From Galactobacter sp052108535 (GTDB lineage Bacteria; Actinomycetota; Actinomycetes; Actinomycetales; Micrococcaceae): a stretch of 26,432 nt of DNA. The number at the start of each line of letters is the position of its first letter. Position 1 is the first letter of the stretch. The notes beneath the pieces were generated by a model. That model was not told the DNA's origin. It searched no databases and was given only the letters and a program-made list of their open reading frames with translations. Made by a program: the position numbers and the translations under genes. Positions 14,411-21,476 of this stretch are shown here, one piece after another. The stretch spans positions 1 through 26,432 of the forward strand of contig JBQDZM010000036.1 of assembly GCA_052108535.1 (NCBI GenBank), given 5' to 3'.

Positions 14411-15436
14411 ATGGCCAAGCGAGTAACCATCGCCGCAACGGTCTGCACCGCCGCTCTTGTCGCGGCCTCGTTCACCACCGCAGCCGCCACGGACGCCTTC
14501 AGCGATAAGCCTGCCCGGACCGAACTCACGGCCCTGAAGCAGGAGACGGTCAAGGTTCCTTCCGCTGATGAGGTCGCCGCAGCCAAGGTCGACCCCCAGG
14601 CCAAGAAGGCCCTCCTTGAGCGCATTCAGTCCGAACTGGACAAGACGGCCGAGAACTACCGTCAGATCGACCAGCGGGCCAAGGCCTCCTTGCAGGCACT
14701 GGGAGAGGTNNNNNNNNNNNNNNNNNNNNNNNNNNNNNNNNNNNNNNNNNNNNNNNNNNNNNNNNNNNNNNNNNNNNNNNNNNNNNNNNNNNNNNNNNNN
14801 NNNNNNNNNGCCGCTGACAAGCAGGCCAAGGACGCTGCCGATAAGGCGGCGGCAGACAAGGCTGCTGCGGATAAGGCTGCTGCCGACAAGAAGGCTGCCG
14901 CGGACAAGGCCGCACAGCAAGCCGCGGCACAGAAGGCCGCACAACAGAAGGCGGCCCAGCAGCAGGCTGCGAAGAAGGCAGCCCAGCAGGCCGCCGCGAA
15001 GAAGGCGGCCCAGCAGCAAGCTGCGAAGAAGGCCGCTGCCGAGGCTGCCGCAAAGAAGAAGGCCGCACAAGAAGCGGCCAATCAGAGGCCATCAGCTTCT
15101 GGCAGCAGCATCGTGGCCACTGGTAAGTCCTACATCGGCACCCCGTACGTTTGGGGGCAGGCCTCACCGGCCGGCTGGGACTGCTTGGGCTTCGTCAGCT
15201 ACGTCTTCAAGCAGCACGGCTACAACATCAACAACTCCTACGCCTCCGTGCTCTCCGCTGGCTACAAGGTGCCTTACTCCCAGGCACGGCCTGGTGACAT
15301 CCTCTACTGGCCAGGCCACGTCGCCATCTCGCTTGGCGGTGGACAGAACGTAGGAGCTTGGAACACCGGTATGGGCACTCGCATCGGCCCGGACAGCTGG
15401 ATCCCTGGAACCCCCACCGTGATCCGGGTGAACTGA
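14411..15436 (+). CDS. Secreted NlpC/P60-family peptidoglycan hydrolase with Ala-rich repeat region, internal gap
   Basis: Exported cell-wall peptidase. ATG at 14411 has GAGGA upstream and begins a signal peptide, MAKRVTIAATVCTAALVAAS, with Ala-x-Ala sites following. A helical, charged region then leads into an Ala/Lys/Asp/Gln repeat (ADKAA, QQKAA, KKAAQ units), probably a coiled coil or wall-spanning spacer, interrupted by 100 N. The C-terminal NlpC/P60 domain (SIVATGKSYIGTPYVWGQAS onward) carries the catalytic Cys in GWDCLGFVSYVF (codon 15182-15184) and the His in WPGHVAISLGGG (codon 15317-15319). Most relatives have DCSG where this has DCLG. Expected target is the stem peptide of peptidoglycan. 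True length depends on the gap. A strong terminator follows. Confidence 0.9.
   Translation: MAKRVTIAATVCTAALVAASFTTAAATDAFSDKPARTELTALKQETVKVPSADEVAAAKVDPQAKKALLERIQSELDKTAENYRQIDQRAKASLQALGEXXXXXXXXXXXXXXXXXXXXXXXXXXXXXXXXXXAADKQAKDAADKAAADKAAADKAAADKKAAADKAAQQAAAQKAAQQKAAQQQAAKKAAQQAAAKKAAQQQAAKKAAAEAAAKKKAAQEAANQRPSASGSSIVATGKSYIGTPYVWGQASPAGWDCLGFVSYVFKQHGYNINNSYASVLSAGYKVPYSQARPGDILYWPGHVAISLGGGQNVGAWNTGMGTRIGPDSWIPGTPTVIRVN
14710..14809. other. Assembly gap of 100 N inside the Ala-rich repeat region
   Basis: Exactly 100 undetermined bases. The right flank is low-complexity Ala/Lys/Asp repeat DNA, so the repeat itself probably broke the assembly. The number of repeat units lost is unknown. 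Confidence 0.95.
14810..15087 (+). repeat. Low-complexity Ala/Lys/Gln/Asp coding repeats
   Basis: Degenerate in-frame units based on GCTGCCGACAAG (AADK) pass into GCCCAGCAG/GCGAAGAAG units (AAQQ, AAKK). They encode a long charged helix between the signal peptide region and the NlpC/P60 domain. Unit number is likely to vary between strains. Confidence 0.8.
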
Positions 15437-15453
15437 CCCGGTCCAGATCACAC

Positions 15454-15505
15454 CAGCAAGAAAGCGGATGGTCCCTCTCACGAGGGGCCATCCGCTTTCT
15501 TGCTG
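15454..15505. terminator. Strong bidirectional terminator after the NlpC/P60 gene
   Basis: A 24-bp stem with a single G-T pair runs from CAGCAAGAAAG (15454-15464) to CTTTCTTGCTG (15495-15505), closed by a TCAC loop at 15478-15481. The A-rich and T-rich arms let it serve both the hydrolase gene and the convergent universal-stress gene, which ends at 15623. Confidence 0.85.
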
Positions 15506-15622
15506 CTCATGCGCACTAGCGGCCTGCCGCGGGACCCAACTAGACCCAAGCCCGAACACTCAGACGGCGCGGAACGGCTGGAAGCCGTACCGCGCCGTCG
15601 GGCACTGGATCAGTGAAGAGGC

Positions 15623-16636
15623 TCAGGCCTCCGGATCATCAACGTTCGGCATGGGACCAAAGTCCGGGCGGTTCTTGGTGCGCTCGTCGGCACGCTTCGG
15701 GACCACGAACACCGGGGACTTGGCATGATGCAGAACCGACTGCGACGTGGAGCCCAGCAGGACGCCCTTGAATCCGCCGCGACCTCGCGTACCGGTGACC
15801 ACCAGACGGGCCCGCACCGACTCGTGCACCAGCACCTGCCCGGGGACGCCACCCTGCACCACGGCCTCCACTTCCAGACCCTCAAAGTGGTGACGGATCC
15901 AGTCGGCTGCACCGACGAGCTGGACCTTCATCTCGGTGATGACGGCCTCCTCGTCGATGGCCGCCGGAACCCAGGCCTGCGTTCCGGTCACGGGCGGGAG
16001 GGCCCAGACGACGCGCAGCGAGCAGTTGCGGGCTGCGGCCTCACGAGCGGCATCCAGCATGGCGACGCGGGACTGCTCGGAGCCATCCACGCCGACCACC
16101 ACAACGTTGTCGATCTCGGTACGGTCCAGGCAACCCTTGGGAACGATCGCCGTGGGGCACTTGGCGTGCGGCGGGACCGCCGAGGACACGGAGCCGAGCA
16201 GTCGGCCGAAGAAGCCGCCACGCCCGCGGGCACCAAGCACCACAAGCTCAGCGTTCTTGGCGTACTCCAGCAAGGCGCCTGCGGCATCCCCGGTCTCCAC
16301 GTACGCGCGGATCCGGTTGGCCGGCAGCAGCTCGCCCGCCGGGCTGCCCTGCGCCCTGCGCTCTTCGAGGGACGTCAGCGCGTCCCTCAGGACCTGTTCG
16401 GCACCGGCCCGCAACGACTCGTCGTCCAGCGCGGCGTAACCGGCATCCATGGCGGTGGCCACAAAGGTGGGCACCGAGTAGGACATCACGGCTTCGAGGT
16501 CCAGGTTGCGGCGCTGGGCTTCAGCCGCAGCCCAGGTGAGAGCGTCGATGGACTGTTCGGAGCCATCCACTCCGACCACCACGGCGCCAAGGCCCGGGGC
16601 TTTATCGGTGGTGTCCGGGGTGTTCTGTGCGGTCAT
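15623..16636 (-). CDS. Universal stress protein with two tandem UspA domains
   Basis: Cytoplasmic ATP-binding stress protein of 337 residues. Domain 1 runs from GAVVVGVDGSEQSIDALTWA to GARGRGGFFGRLLGSVSS, and domain 2 from VVVVGVDGSEQSRVAMLDAA to GTRGRGGFKGVLLGSTSQ. Both have the G-x2-G-x9-GS/T nucleotide motif of ATP-binding Usp proteins. The two-domain form is common in actinobacteria, where such proteins respond to oxygen limitation or stationary phase. ATG at 16636 has AAGGAAG upstream. It is divergent from the purine permease gene across a spacer with 25-bp tandem repeats, so both may share control. The C-terminal tail after domain 2 is polar and short. Confidence 0.94.
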   Translation of the reverse strand: MTAQNTPDTTDKAPGLGAVVVGVDGSEQSIDALTWAAAEAQRRNLDLEAVMSYSVPTFVATAMDAGYAALDDESLRAGAEQVLRDALTSLEERRAQGSPAGELLPANRIRAYVETGDAAGALLEYAKNAELVVLGARGRGGFFGRLLGSVSSAVPPHAKCPTAIVPKGCLDRTEIDNVVVVGVDGSEQSRVAMLDAAREAAARNCSLRVVWALPPVTGTQAWVPAAIDEEAVITEMKVQLVGAADWIRHHFEGLEVEAVVQGGVPGQVLVHESVRARLVVTGTRGRGGFKGVLLGSTSQSVLHHAKSPVFVVPKRADERTKNRPDFGPMPNVDDPEA

Positions 16637-16703
16637 CGTGAACCACTTCCTTCTGACGAGGAGTTACGTATACCCATTCCAGCACTTTGGCGCCGCTTGC
16701 GCT

Positions 16704-16803
16704 AATGGTCATACGACAGGTGTCGGATGTGACCGTCACGACTGACGTCCGGTGTGACCGTCACGGCGAGCGTCCCGTGTGACTGTCACGACTCCGTAAC
16801 GCT
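16704..16803. repeat. 25-bp tandem repeats with GTGAC-N-GTCAC cores between usp and purine permease
   Basis: Three direct repeats of exactly 25 bp start at 16729, 16754 and 16779. Each begins GTGAC(C/T)GTCACG, a 5-1-5 inverted repeat. A degenerate fourth unit at 16704-16728 keeps the second half (ACGAC-N-G-NN-GTC). The array ends 31 bp before the permease start and begins 67 bp beyond the usp start. An array of dimeric protein sites is the simplest reading. Confidence 0.75.
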
Positions 16804-16821
16804 GTGGACAACCCCCGTCGA

Positions 16822-16827
16822 TAGAAT
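16822..16827 (+). promoter_or_regulatory. Candidate -10 box of a leaderless purine permease transcript
   Basis: TAGAAT at 16822-16827 matches the actinobacterial TANNNT -10 and ends 7 nt before the ATG at 16835, so the transcript could start at or next to the start codon. No recognisable -35 hexamer lies 17-18 bp upstream (16798-16804 reads AACGCTG), which would fit an activator bound to the adjacent 25-bp repeats. Confidence 0.45.
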
Positions 16828-16834
16828 CGAGGTC

Positions 16835-18286
16835 ATGTCATCATCGAACTCCGCTGCTGGCGGAGAACCAATCCAGCCAAAAGGCGCTCTAGACCGTTAC
16901 TTCAAGATCAGCCAGCGCGGCTCCACGCTCTCGCGTGAAATCCGTGGCGGCTTCGCCACGTTCTTCGCCATGAGCTACATCGTGGCGCTGAACCCCCTGA
17001 TTCTCTCCGGCGCAGACAGCGCAGGCAACGAGCTGGGGATCGCTCGGGTAGCGGCCGCCACCGCCTTCGTGGGCGGCGTGCTCTCCATCATCATGGGCCT
17101 GTGGGCCAAGCACCCCTTCGCCATCGCCTCCGGCCTAGGCGTCAACGCGCTCGTGGCCGCGACCGTTGCCACTCATCCCGGCCTGTCCTGGAAGTCCATG
17201 ATGGGCCTGGTGCTGCTGGCCGGTGTGGTCATGGTGATCCTGGTGCTCACCAAGTTCCGTACCGCCGTGTTCAATGCCGTACCCCCAGCCTTGAAAACCG
17301 CGATCGTGGTGGGCATCGGCTTCTTCATCACCTTGGTCGGTCTGGTCAACGCCGGTTTCGTTCGTCCGGGTGGCACACCCCTGACCCTGGGCATCAACGG
17401 TCAGCTGATCGGTTGGCCCACCTTGGTGTTCGTGTTCGGCCTGCTGCTGACCATCGCACTGCTGGTGCGTAACGTGAAGGGCGCGGTGCTGATCGGCATC
17501 CTGGCCTCCACCGTGCTGGCCGTGATCCTCGAAGCCACCCTGAAGATCGGCCCCAACACGGACACGTTCTTCGGTGGCTGGCAGCAGGTGGTCCCCGGTA
17601 AGGACTTCTCCTGGGGTCTGCCTGATCTGTCGCTGATCGGTCACGTCGATTTCAACGCGTTCTCGGCGTCCTCCCTTGGGGCCGTCGCGGCGACGCTGTT
17701 GGTCTTCGTCATCCTGCTTTCCTGCTTCTTCGACGCCATGGGCACCATGGTGGGTCTGGCCACCGAGGCCGGCACCATCGACAAGAACGGTCAGATCGAG
17801 AACGTTGACCGCGTGCTGCTGGTGGATGCAGCGGGTGCGGTGGCCGGTGGCGGTTCCTCCGTCTCCTCCAACCAGATTTTCGTGGAATCCTCCGTGGGTA
17901 TCGGCGAGGGCGCCCGCACCGGTGTCGCAGCCATCGTGACCGGCGCGCTGCTGATCGTGGCGATGTTCCTGTCTCCGTTGGTGCGTTTTGTGCCCTTCGA
18001 GGCCGTAGCTCCCGCCCTGGTGTGCGTTGGCTTCATGATGATCCGCCAGATCACCAAGATCGACTGGAACGAGATCACCATCGCGATCCCGGCGTTCCTG
18101 ACCATCGCGTTCATGCCGTTCACCTACTCCATCGCTGACGGTATCGGCGCTGGTTTCGTGGCCTACGTGTTTGTGCAGGTGGTCTGCGGGAAGGCCCGCA
18201 AGGTGCACCCGCTGATGTGGGTCGTGGCCGCCATGTTCGTCGTGTTCTTCTCGATGGGCCTGATTGACGGCTGGGTCGGCGCCTGA
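16835..18286 (+). CDS. AzgA-type (NCS2 family) adenine/guanine/hypoxanthine permease
   Basis: Inner-membrane proton-coupled purine uptake protein of 483 residues with about 12-14 helices. Family hallmarks are visible: the start ALDRYFKISQRGSTLSREIR and GGFATFFAMSYIVALNPLIL, then FAIASGLGVNALVAATVA, the helix ILLSCFFDAMGTMVGLATEA, and the NCS2 signature region SSNQIFVESSVGIGEGARTG. I chose ATG at 16835 because homologues start at this point. The open frame extends to 16754, but that part is inside the repeat array. A short GAGG lies only 2-3 nt upstream, in keeping with a leaderless start. It is convergent with a methyltransferase-like gene, and a 31-bp-stem hairpin separates them. Confidence 0.93.
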   Translation: MSSSNSAAGGEPIQPKGALDRYFKISQRGSTLSREIRGGFATFFAMSYIVALNPLILSGADSAGNELGIARVAAATAFVGGVLSIIMGLWAKHPFAIASGLGVNALVAATVATHPGLSWKSMMGLVLLAGVVMVILVLTKFRTAVFNAVPPALKTAIVVGIGFFITLVGLVNAGFVRPGGTPLTLGINGQLIGWPTLVFVFGLLLTIALLVRNVKGAVLIGILASTVLAVILEATLKIGPNTDTFFGGWQQVVPGKDFSWGLPDLSLIGHVDFNAFSASSLGAVAATLLVFVILLSCFFDAMGTMVGLATEAGTIDKNGQIENVDRVLLVDAAGAVAGGGSSVSSNQIFVESSVGIGEGARTGVAAIVTGALLIVAMFLSPLVRFVPFEAVAPALVCVGFMMIRQITKIDWNEITIAIPAFLTIAFMPFTYSIADGIGAGFVAYVFVQVVCGKARKVHPLMWVVAAMFVVFFSMGLIDGWVGA

Positions 18287-18313
18287 TCTGACCCGGATTC
18301 GCCTCACTTCTCA

Positions 18314-18380
18314 GATTCGCCCCCGTTTTCGGATCTGCGGCACCAGTTCGGTGCCGCAGAACCGAAAACGGGGGCGAATC
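18314..18380. terminator. Very long hairpin between convergent genes
   Basis: GATTCGCCCCCGTTTTCGG (18314-18332) and its complement at 18362-18380 form a 19-bp stem, continued after one A-A mismatch by an 11-bp stem (18334-18344 with 18350-18360) and a 5-nt loop. It lies between the purine permease and the methyltransferase-like gene and probably stops transcription from both sides. Confidence 0.7.
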
Positions 18381-18422
18381 CGAATAAAGGGGCAGATCCA
18401 AGCCCTCTCGCCCCAGCAACCC

Positions 18423-19286
18423 TCACCCCAGGAAGCGCGTGAGCTCCTCCGCTCCCCACACCGAGGCTGGGAGCGCGTCGGTGAGCAGGTTACGTTTCAG
18501 CCCCGCACCGAGGGGCAGTTCACCGGCCGACGCCGCGAGAACCACGTTCCCGCGGCGTCGGCCTTTGAGCATGGCGGGGTCGGCGATGGCGGCCACATGC
18601 GGGAAGATCCCTCGAAGTATGCGTGCCTCTCGACGCAGATTGGCCCGGTCCGGCCGATCCCCCACGTTGAGCAGGTAGATTCCACCTGGCGCCAGGACGC
18701 GAGCCGCGTGCTCGTGGAAGTCTTGCGTGGTGAGTGAGTCAGGCGTGGCGTCCCCGGCGAAGACGTCGCGGATGATCACGTCGCGGGTGTCCTCGGTGAG
18801 CGTGGGCAGGACCTCGCCCGCATCGCCGGGACGGATCCGCAGCAGCGGAGCGCTCGGGAGGTCGAACCACTCGCGCACCAGAACGGTCAGGCGGGCGTCG
18901 AGTTCCACGACCACCTGGCGGGCGTCTGGGTAGGCCCAGTGCACCCATCGGGCCATGGAGCAGGCCCCGCCGCCCAGATGCAGGGCCCTGACCCGCTGGT
19001 CCTGGGAGAACTGTTCTCTGATGACGCAGGCCATCCAACGCATGTACTCGAAGTCGAGGCGTTCCGGGTGCTCCGGGTCCACGTGGGAGCTCGGCACGCC
19101 GTTGACGAAGAGGGTCCACGACCCGGGCGCGTAGGGGTCAGCCTCCAGCCGCACCTCTCCGGTGTCGGTTTGCCAAGTTCCCTGGTGTGCGCCCTTATTT
19201 CCCTTCCCTGCGGCGTTCTTTTTTATGCCCGACGACGCGGCCTCGGCCGCCGTCGCATCCTCGCGGCGCTGCCGCTTCCGTCCCAT
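18423..19286 (-). CDS. Spermidine synthase-like SAM-dependent methyltransferase-fold protein
   Basis: A 287-residue soluble protein. The first 35 residues are basic and Ala-rich. The rest resembles actinobacterial spermidine-synthase-like proteins: FVNGVPSSHVDPEHPERLDF, a glycine-rich cofactor loop ALHLGGGACSMARWVHW (about 101-117), the acidic strand-2 end VVVELDARL and IIRDVFAGDATPDSL. The Gly loop differs from the GxGDG of true polyamine synthases, so aminopropyl transfer is doubtful. These proteins are usually annotated as fused or spermidine synthase-like without proven activity. The start is ATG at 19286. The gene lies downstream of the palindrome at 19317-19379 and ends 3 bp after the annotated spacer before 18423. 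Confidence 0.8.
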   Translation of the reverse strand: MGRKRQRREDATAAEAASSGIKKNAAGKGNKGAHQGTWQTDTGEVRLEADPYAPGSWTLFVNGVPSSHVDPEHPERLDFEYMRWMACVIREQFSQDQRVRALHLGGGACSMARWVHWAYPDARQVVVELDARLTVLVREWFDLPSAPLLRIRPGDAGEVLPTLTEDTRDVIIRDVFAGDATPDSLTTQDFHEHAARVLAPGGIYLLNVGDRPDRANLRREARILRGIFPHVAAIADPAMLKGRRRGNVVLAASAGELPLGAGLKRNLLTDALPASVWGAEELTRFLG

Positions 19287-19316
19287 CGTTGCCCTGTTCT
19301 TGTTGTTCTGTTTCGA

Positions 19317-19379
19317 CGCCTAGGCTTTCCGCCACTACCCCATGGAGAAGCCACGGTGCAGCGACGGAAAGCCTAGGCG
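19317..19379. repeat. Palindromic intergenic element, copy A
   Basis: CGCCTAGGCTTTCCG (19317-19331) and CGGAAAGCCTAGGCG (19365-19379) are perfectly complementary. Inside, the sequence starts CCAC and ends G-A, giving a C-A mismatch right after the outer stem. The right arm contains the TAG stop of the GNAT gene. It closely resembles the element at 20022-20072 and probably acts as a terminator. Confidence 0.65.
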
Positions 19380-19971
19380 GAATCTGGCTCAGCAGGTCTA
19401 TTGCGCCGGACCATGCGGATCTCGCGGACCCCGTTCCATTCCGGCGGAAGGTCCTCCACCGCGCCGTCGGGCACAAAGCCGAGCTTCGCGTAGAAGGCCT
19501 GCGCGCGGGCGTTGTCTTCTAACACCCACAGGTAGGCCGACGCGTTGCCGAGCGCGGCCTCGGCCAGCGCGGCCGCCACCCCGAGCCCTCGCCACTGCGC
19601 ATCCACGTAGATCATGAAGTCGCGCTCTACATCCAGGCGCTGTCCGCCGCCAGGCGGACCGCCCTCCGGTTTCGTCCCCACGGGAGTCGACGAGGCGATG
19701 CCGACCACCCGTTCGCCGTCGTCCGCTGCCGGGACGGTAGCCACCCAGACTGGCCCCAGGCGCGATTCCTTCAGCGCGGCAAACCAGTTGCCGACCGTGC
19801 GCTCCAGGTTCGCGTCGATCCGATCCAGTCGGCGGAGGAAAGCCATTCAGAATAGGTGTCGCGCCAGCCCGCGTTCTTGACCTGCAGGGCGCCGCGGAGC
19901 AGGATTTCGGCGCGATCCAGTGCCGCGGATTGAAGGCGCACCACTGTGAAGGTGCCAACCGGCCTGGGCAT
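19373..19971 (-). pseudogene. GNAT acetyltransferase, frameshifted
   Basis: Two frames encode one protein. The N-terminal part starts at ATG 19971 (MPRPVGTFTVVRLQSAALDR to GWRDTYSE). From about 19846 a second frame continues (MAFLRRLDRIDANLERTVGN to MVRRNRPAEPDSA). Joining them by one extra base gives the same spacing as the paralogous domain in the neighbouring fusion gene: 24 residues in each between the GWR-x-T and the next conserved Trp. The acetyl-CoA loop is WRGLGVAAAL, and the C-terminus LWVLEDNARAQAFYAKLGFV is nearly identical to the paralogue. The break lies at GAATGG, where GAAATGG would restore it. It may be a true pseudogene or a one-base sequencing error. Function would be small-molecule or peptide N-acetylation. 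Confidence 0.8.
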
Positions 19972-20021
19972 GGCTGCAGTCTGCCAGAGATTCCCTTGGC
20001 GACCTTTGACCACTCTCCCCT

Positions 20022-20072
20022 GGCCTTCCGCCACCACCACGTACCGGCGCTATGTGGTGGTGACGGAAAGCC
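20022..20072. repeat. Palindromic intergenic element, copy B
   Basis: GGC-C-TTCCG-C-CACCACCAC (20022-20040) pairs with GTGGTGGTG-A-CGGAA-A-GCC (20054-20072) with two C-A mismatches. One mismatch is at the same place as in copy A (19317-19379). Both copies share the plan GGC(T/C)TTCCGCCAC ... GACGGAAAGCC. It lies upstream of the frameshifted GNAT gene, so the two copies bracket that gene. Confidence 0.6.
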
Positions 20073-20201
20073 TGCGCGAGATCACGCAGAGCACTTCGCT
20101 AACGACGGTTGGACCAAAACCTGTCCAAACGACCGCTCGAATGTCTAACGGAGGTTGAGGATGAGGCTGGGGGTAGGTCGGGCGGGGTGGGGAGAGGGGA
20201 A

Positions 20202-21476
20202 TCAGTTGCGGCGGACCATGCGGATGTCCGCCGCGCCGTTCCACTCCGGGGGCAGTTCTTCACGTGCGCCGTCCGGCACGAAACCGAGTTTGCCGAAGAA
20301 TTCGCGCGCACGGGGGTTGTCTTCCAGCACCCAGAGCAGCGCGGGATCGTCGCCCAGGACGAAGTCGGCGAGCCGTTTGGCCACGCCGGAGCCCTGCCAC
20401 GACTGGTCCACGTAGACGGTGAAGAGTTCCCACTTGGCTCCGGTGGCGAGTCGATCGGACTCCTCAAGCACCGGTGCGGCGGAGGCCATGCCGATGACCT
20501 CACCGTCAGGGGCCAGCGCCACGGCGGCCCGGGTCAGGTTCCCCGGCCGGTTCAGGGCGGCGGTCCACGAGGCCACGTCGGCGTCCAGCCGCGATTCCAG
20601 GTCGTCGAAGTATTCGTCGACGATATGGCGGGAGAAGGTGGTGCGCCAGCCCAGGTTCTTCACCTCGAGGGCACCGCGCACGGTCGCGGGACTCATGCGC
20701 TCGATGCGGACGGACTCCGCCACGGATCCTGGTGCTGCAGCGCCCGTGACCAGGGCCAGCGCGAAGCCGTCCCAGGCCTTACCTGACAAGGTCTGGAGGG
20801 CCGTGGCTTCGAAGCGGGGGTCGTTGTGCATCATCGCCAGCGCCTCCCGGACGCCGTCTACGTCTGCCTGCGTATCCTCGCCCTCGGGCGTCCCGGAGGC
20901 CACCGAACCCGTGCGCACCACGTTGTCCAACACCACGAGCGATCCGGGTGCGGTCAGCCGCAGAACCCATTCGAGGTAGGTCCGGTTGGAGGCCTTGTCA
21001 GCGTCGATGAAGACCAGGTCAAAGGGTGCCTGCCTGGTCCACGTGAGCTGGTGCAGGGCCTTCACGGCCGTCCCGGTCTCGACGTTCCAGCGGGTCCCCT
21101 CCCCAACAGGGTCCACGGAGGCCAGGTTGGCACGGGCCACCTCGGCATGCCCGCGGTCGATCTCCAGGGAGTGCAGGTGCCCGTCGGAGGGCAGCCCGTG
21201 CAACATCCAGGCCGCGGAATAGCCGCCCAGGGTGCCGATCTCCAGGATGCGACGGGCGCCTGCCAGCCGGATCAACATGGAGAGGAACTTCCCTTGGGCG
21301 GGGGTGACCGCGGCGTCCGGCAGACCGGCCGCATGGTTTGCCGCTCGGATCGCGGCGAGCGCCTGCGGCTCGTCCACGAGCTGGGATTCGAAGTATGCGT
21401 CCACCTGGGCCGGGGTTGCTTGCGCTGCACCAGCCGAGGTGGCGACTCGGGGGGCGTTGGGTCCGGGCACGCTCAA
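20202..21476 (-). CDS. Fusion protein: O-methyltransferase (CCoAOMT/YrrM type) plus GNAT acetyltransferase
   Basis: One 424-residue frame carries two enzymes. Residues about 20-245 form an SAM-dependent O-methyltransferase: motif I RRILEIGTLGGYSAAW, HSLEIDRGHAEVA, and the metal-site FDLVFIDADKASNRTYLEW with VVLDNVVRTG. A short Ala/Gly/Ser linker (about 245-255) leads to a GNAT domain (256-424): VYVDQSWQGSGVAKRLADF with the acetyl-CoA loop Q361-G-S-G-V-A, then LWVLEDNPRAREFFGKLGFV. The start is TTG at 21476, whose TTGA overlaps the upstream stop, or GTG at 21470, which has a better-spaced G-run. The GNAT half is a clear paralogue of the neighbouring frameshifted gene. Substrates are unknown. 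A fusion by read-through of a lost stop is possible, but the linker frame is clean. Confidence 0.85.
   Translation of the reverse strand: MSVPGPNAPRVATSAGAAQATPAQVDAYFESQLVDEPQALAAIRAANHAAGLPDAAVTPAQGKFLSMLIRLAGARRILEIGTLGGYSAAWMLHGLPSDGHLHSLEIDRGHAEVARANLASVDPVGEGTRWNVETGTAVKALHQLTWTRQAPFDLVFIDADKASNRTYLEWVLRLTAPGSLVVLDNVVRTGSVASGTPEGEDTQADVDGVREALAMMHNDPRFEATALQTLSGKAWDGFALALVTGAAAPGSVAESVRIERMSPATVRGALEVKNLGWRTTFSRHIVDEYFDDLESRLDADVASWTAALNRPGNLTRAAVALAPDGEVIGMASAAPVLEESDRLATGAKWELFTVYVDQSWQGSGVAKRLADFVLGDDPALLWVLEDNPRAREFFGKLGFVPDGAREELPPEWNGAADIRMVRRN

Noticed and set aside
16704..16803. CRISPR array
   Set aside because: The 25-bp units are adjacent without spacers, number only three to four, and no cas genes are present.
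16754..16834. Upstream in-frame start of the purine permease at 16754
   Set aside because: The added 27 residues are encoded by the repeat array, resemble nothing in the family, and lie upstream of the likely -10 box.
17135..18307. Long open frame on the minus strand opposite the purine permease
   Set aside because: It is rich in His, Asp, Gly and Gln with no domain, the typical antisense product of a GC-biased membrane-protein gene. The plus strand is clearly the coding one.
18423..19286. Genuine polyamine-forming spermidine synthase
   Set aside because: The cofactor loop reads HLGGGACSM rather than the GxGDG form, and no speD or other polyamine gene is nearby. Only the fold-level assignment is supportable.
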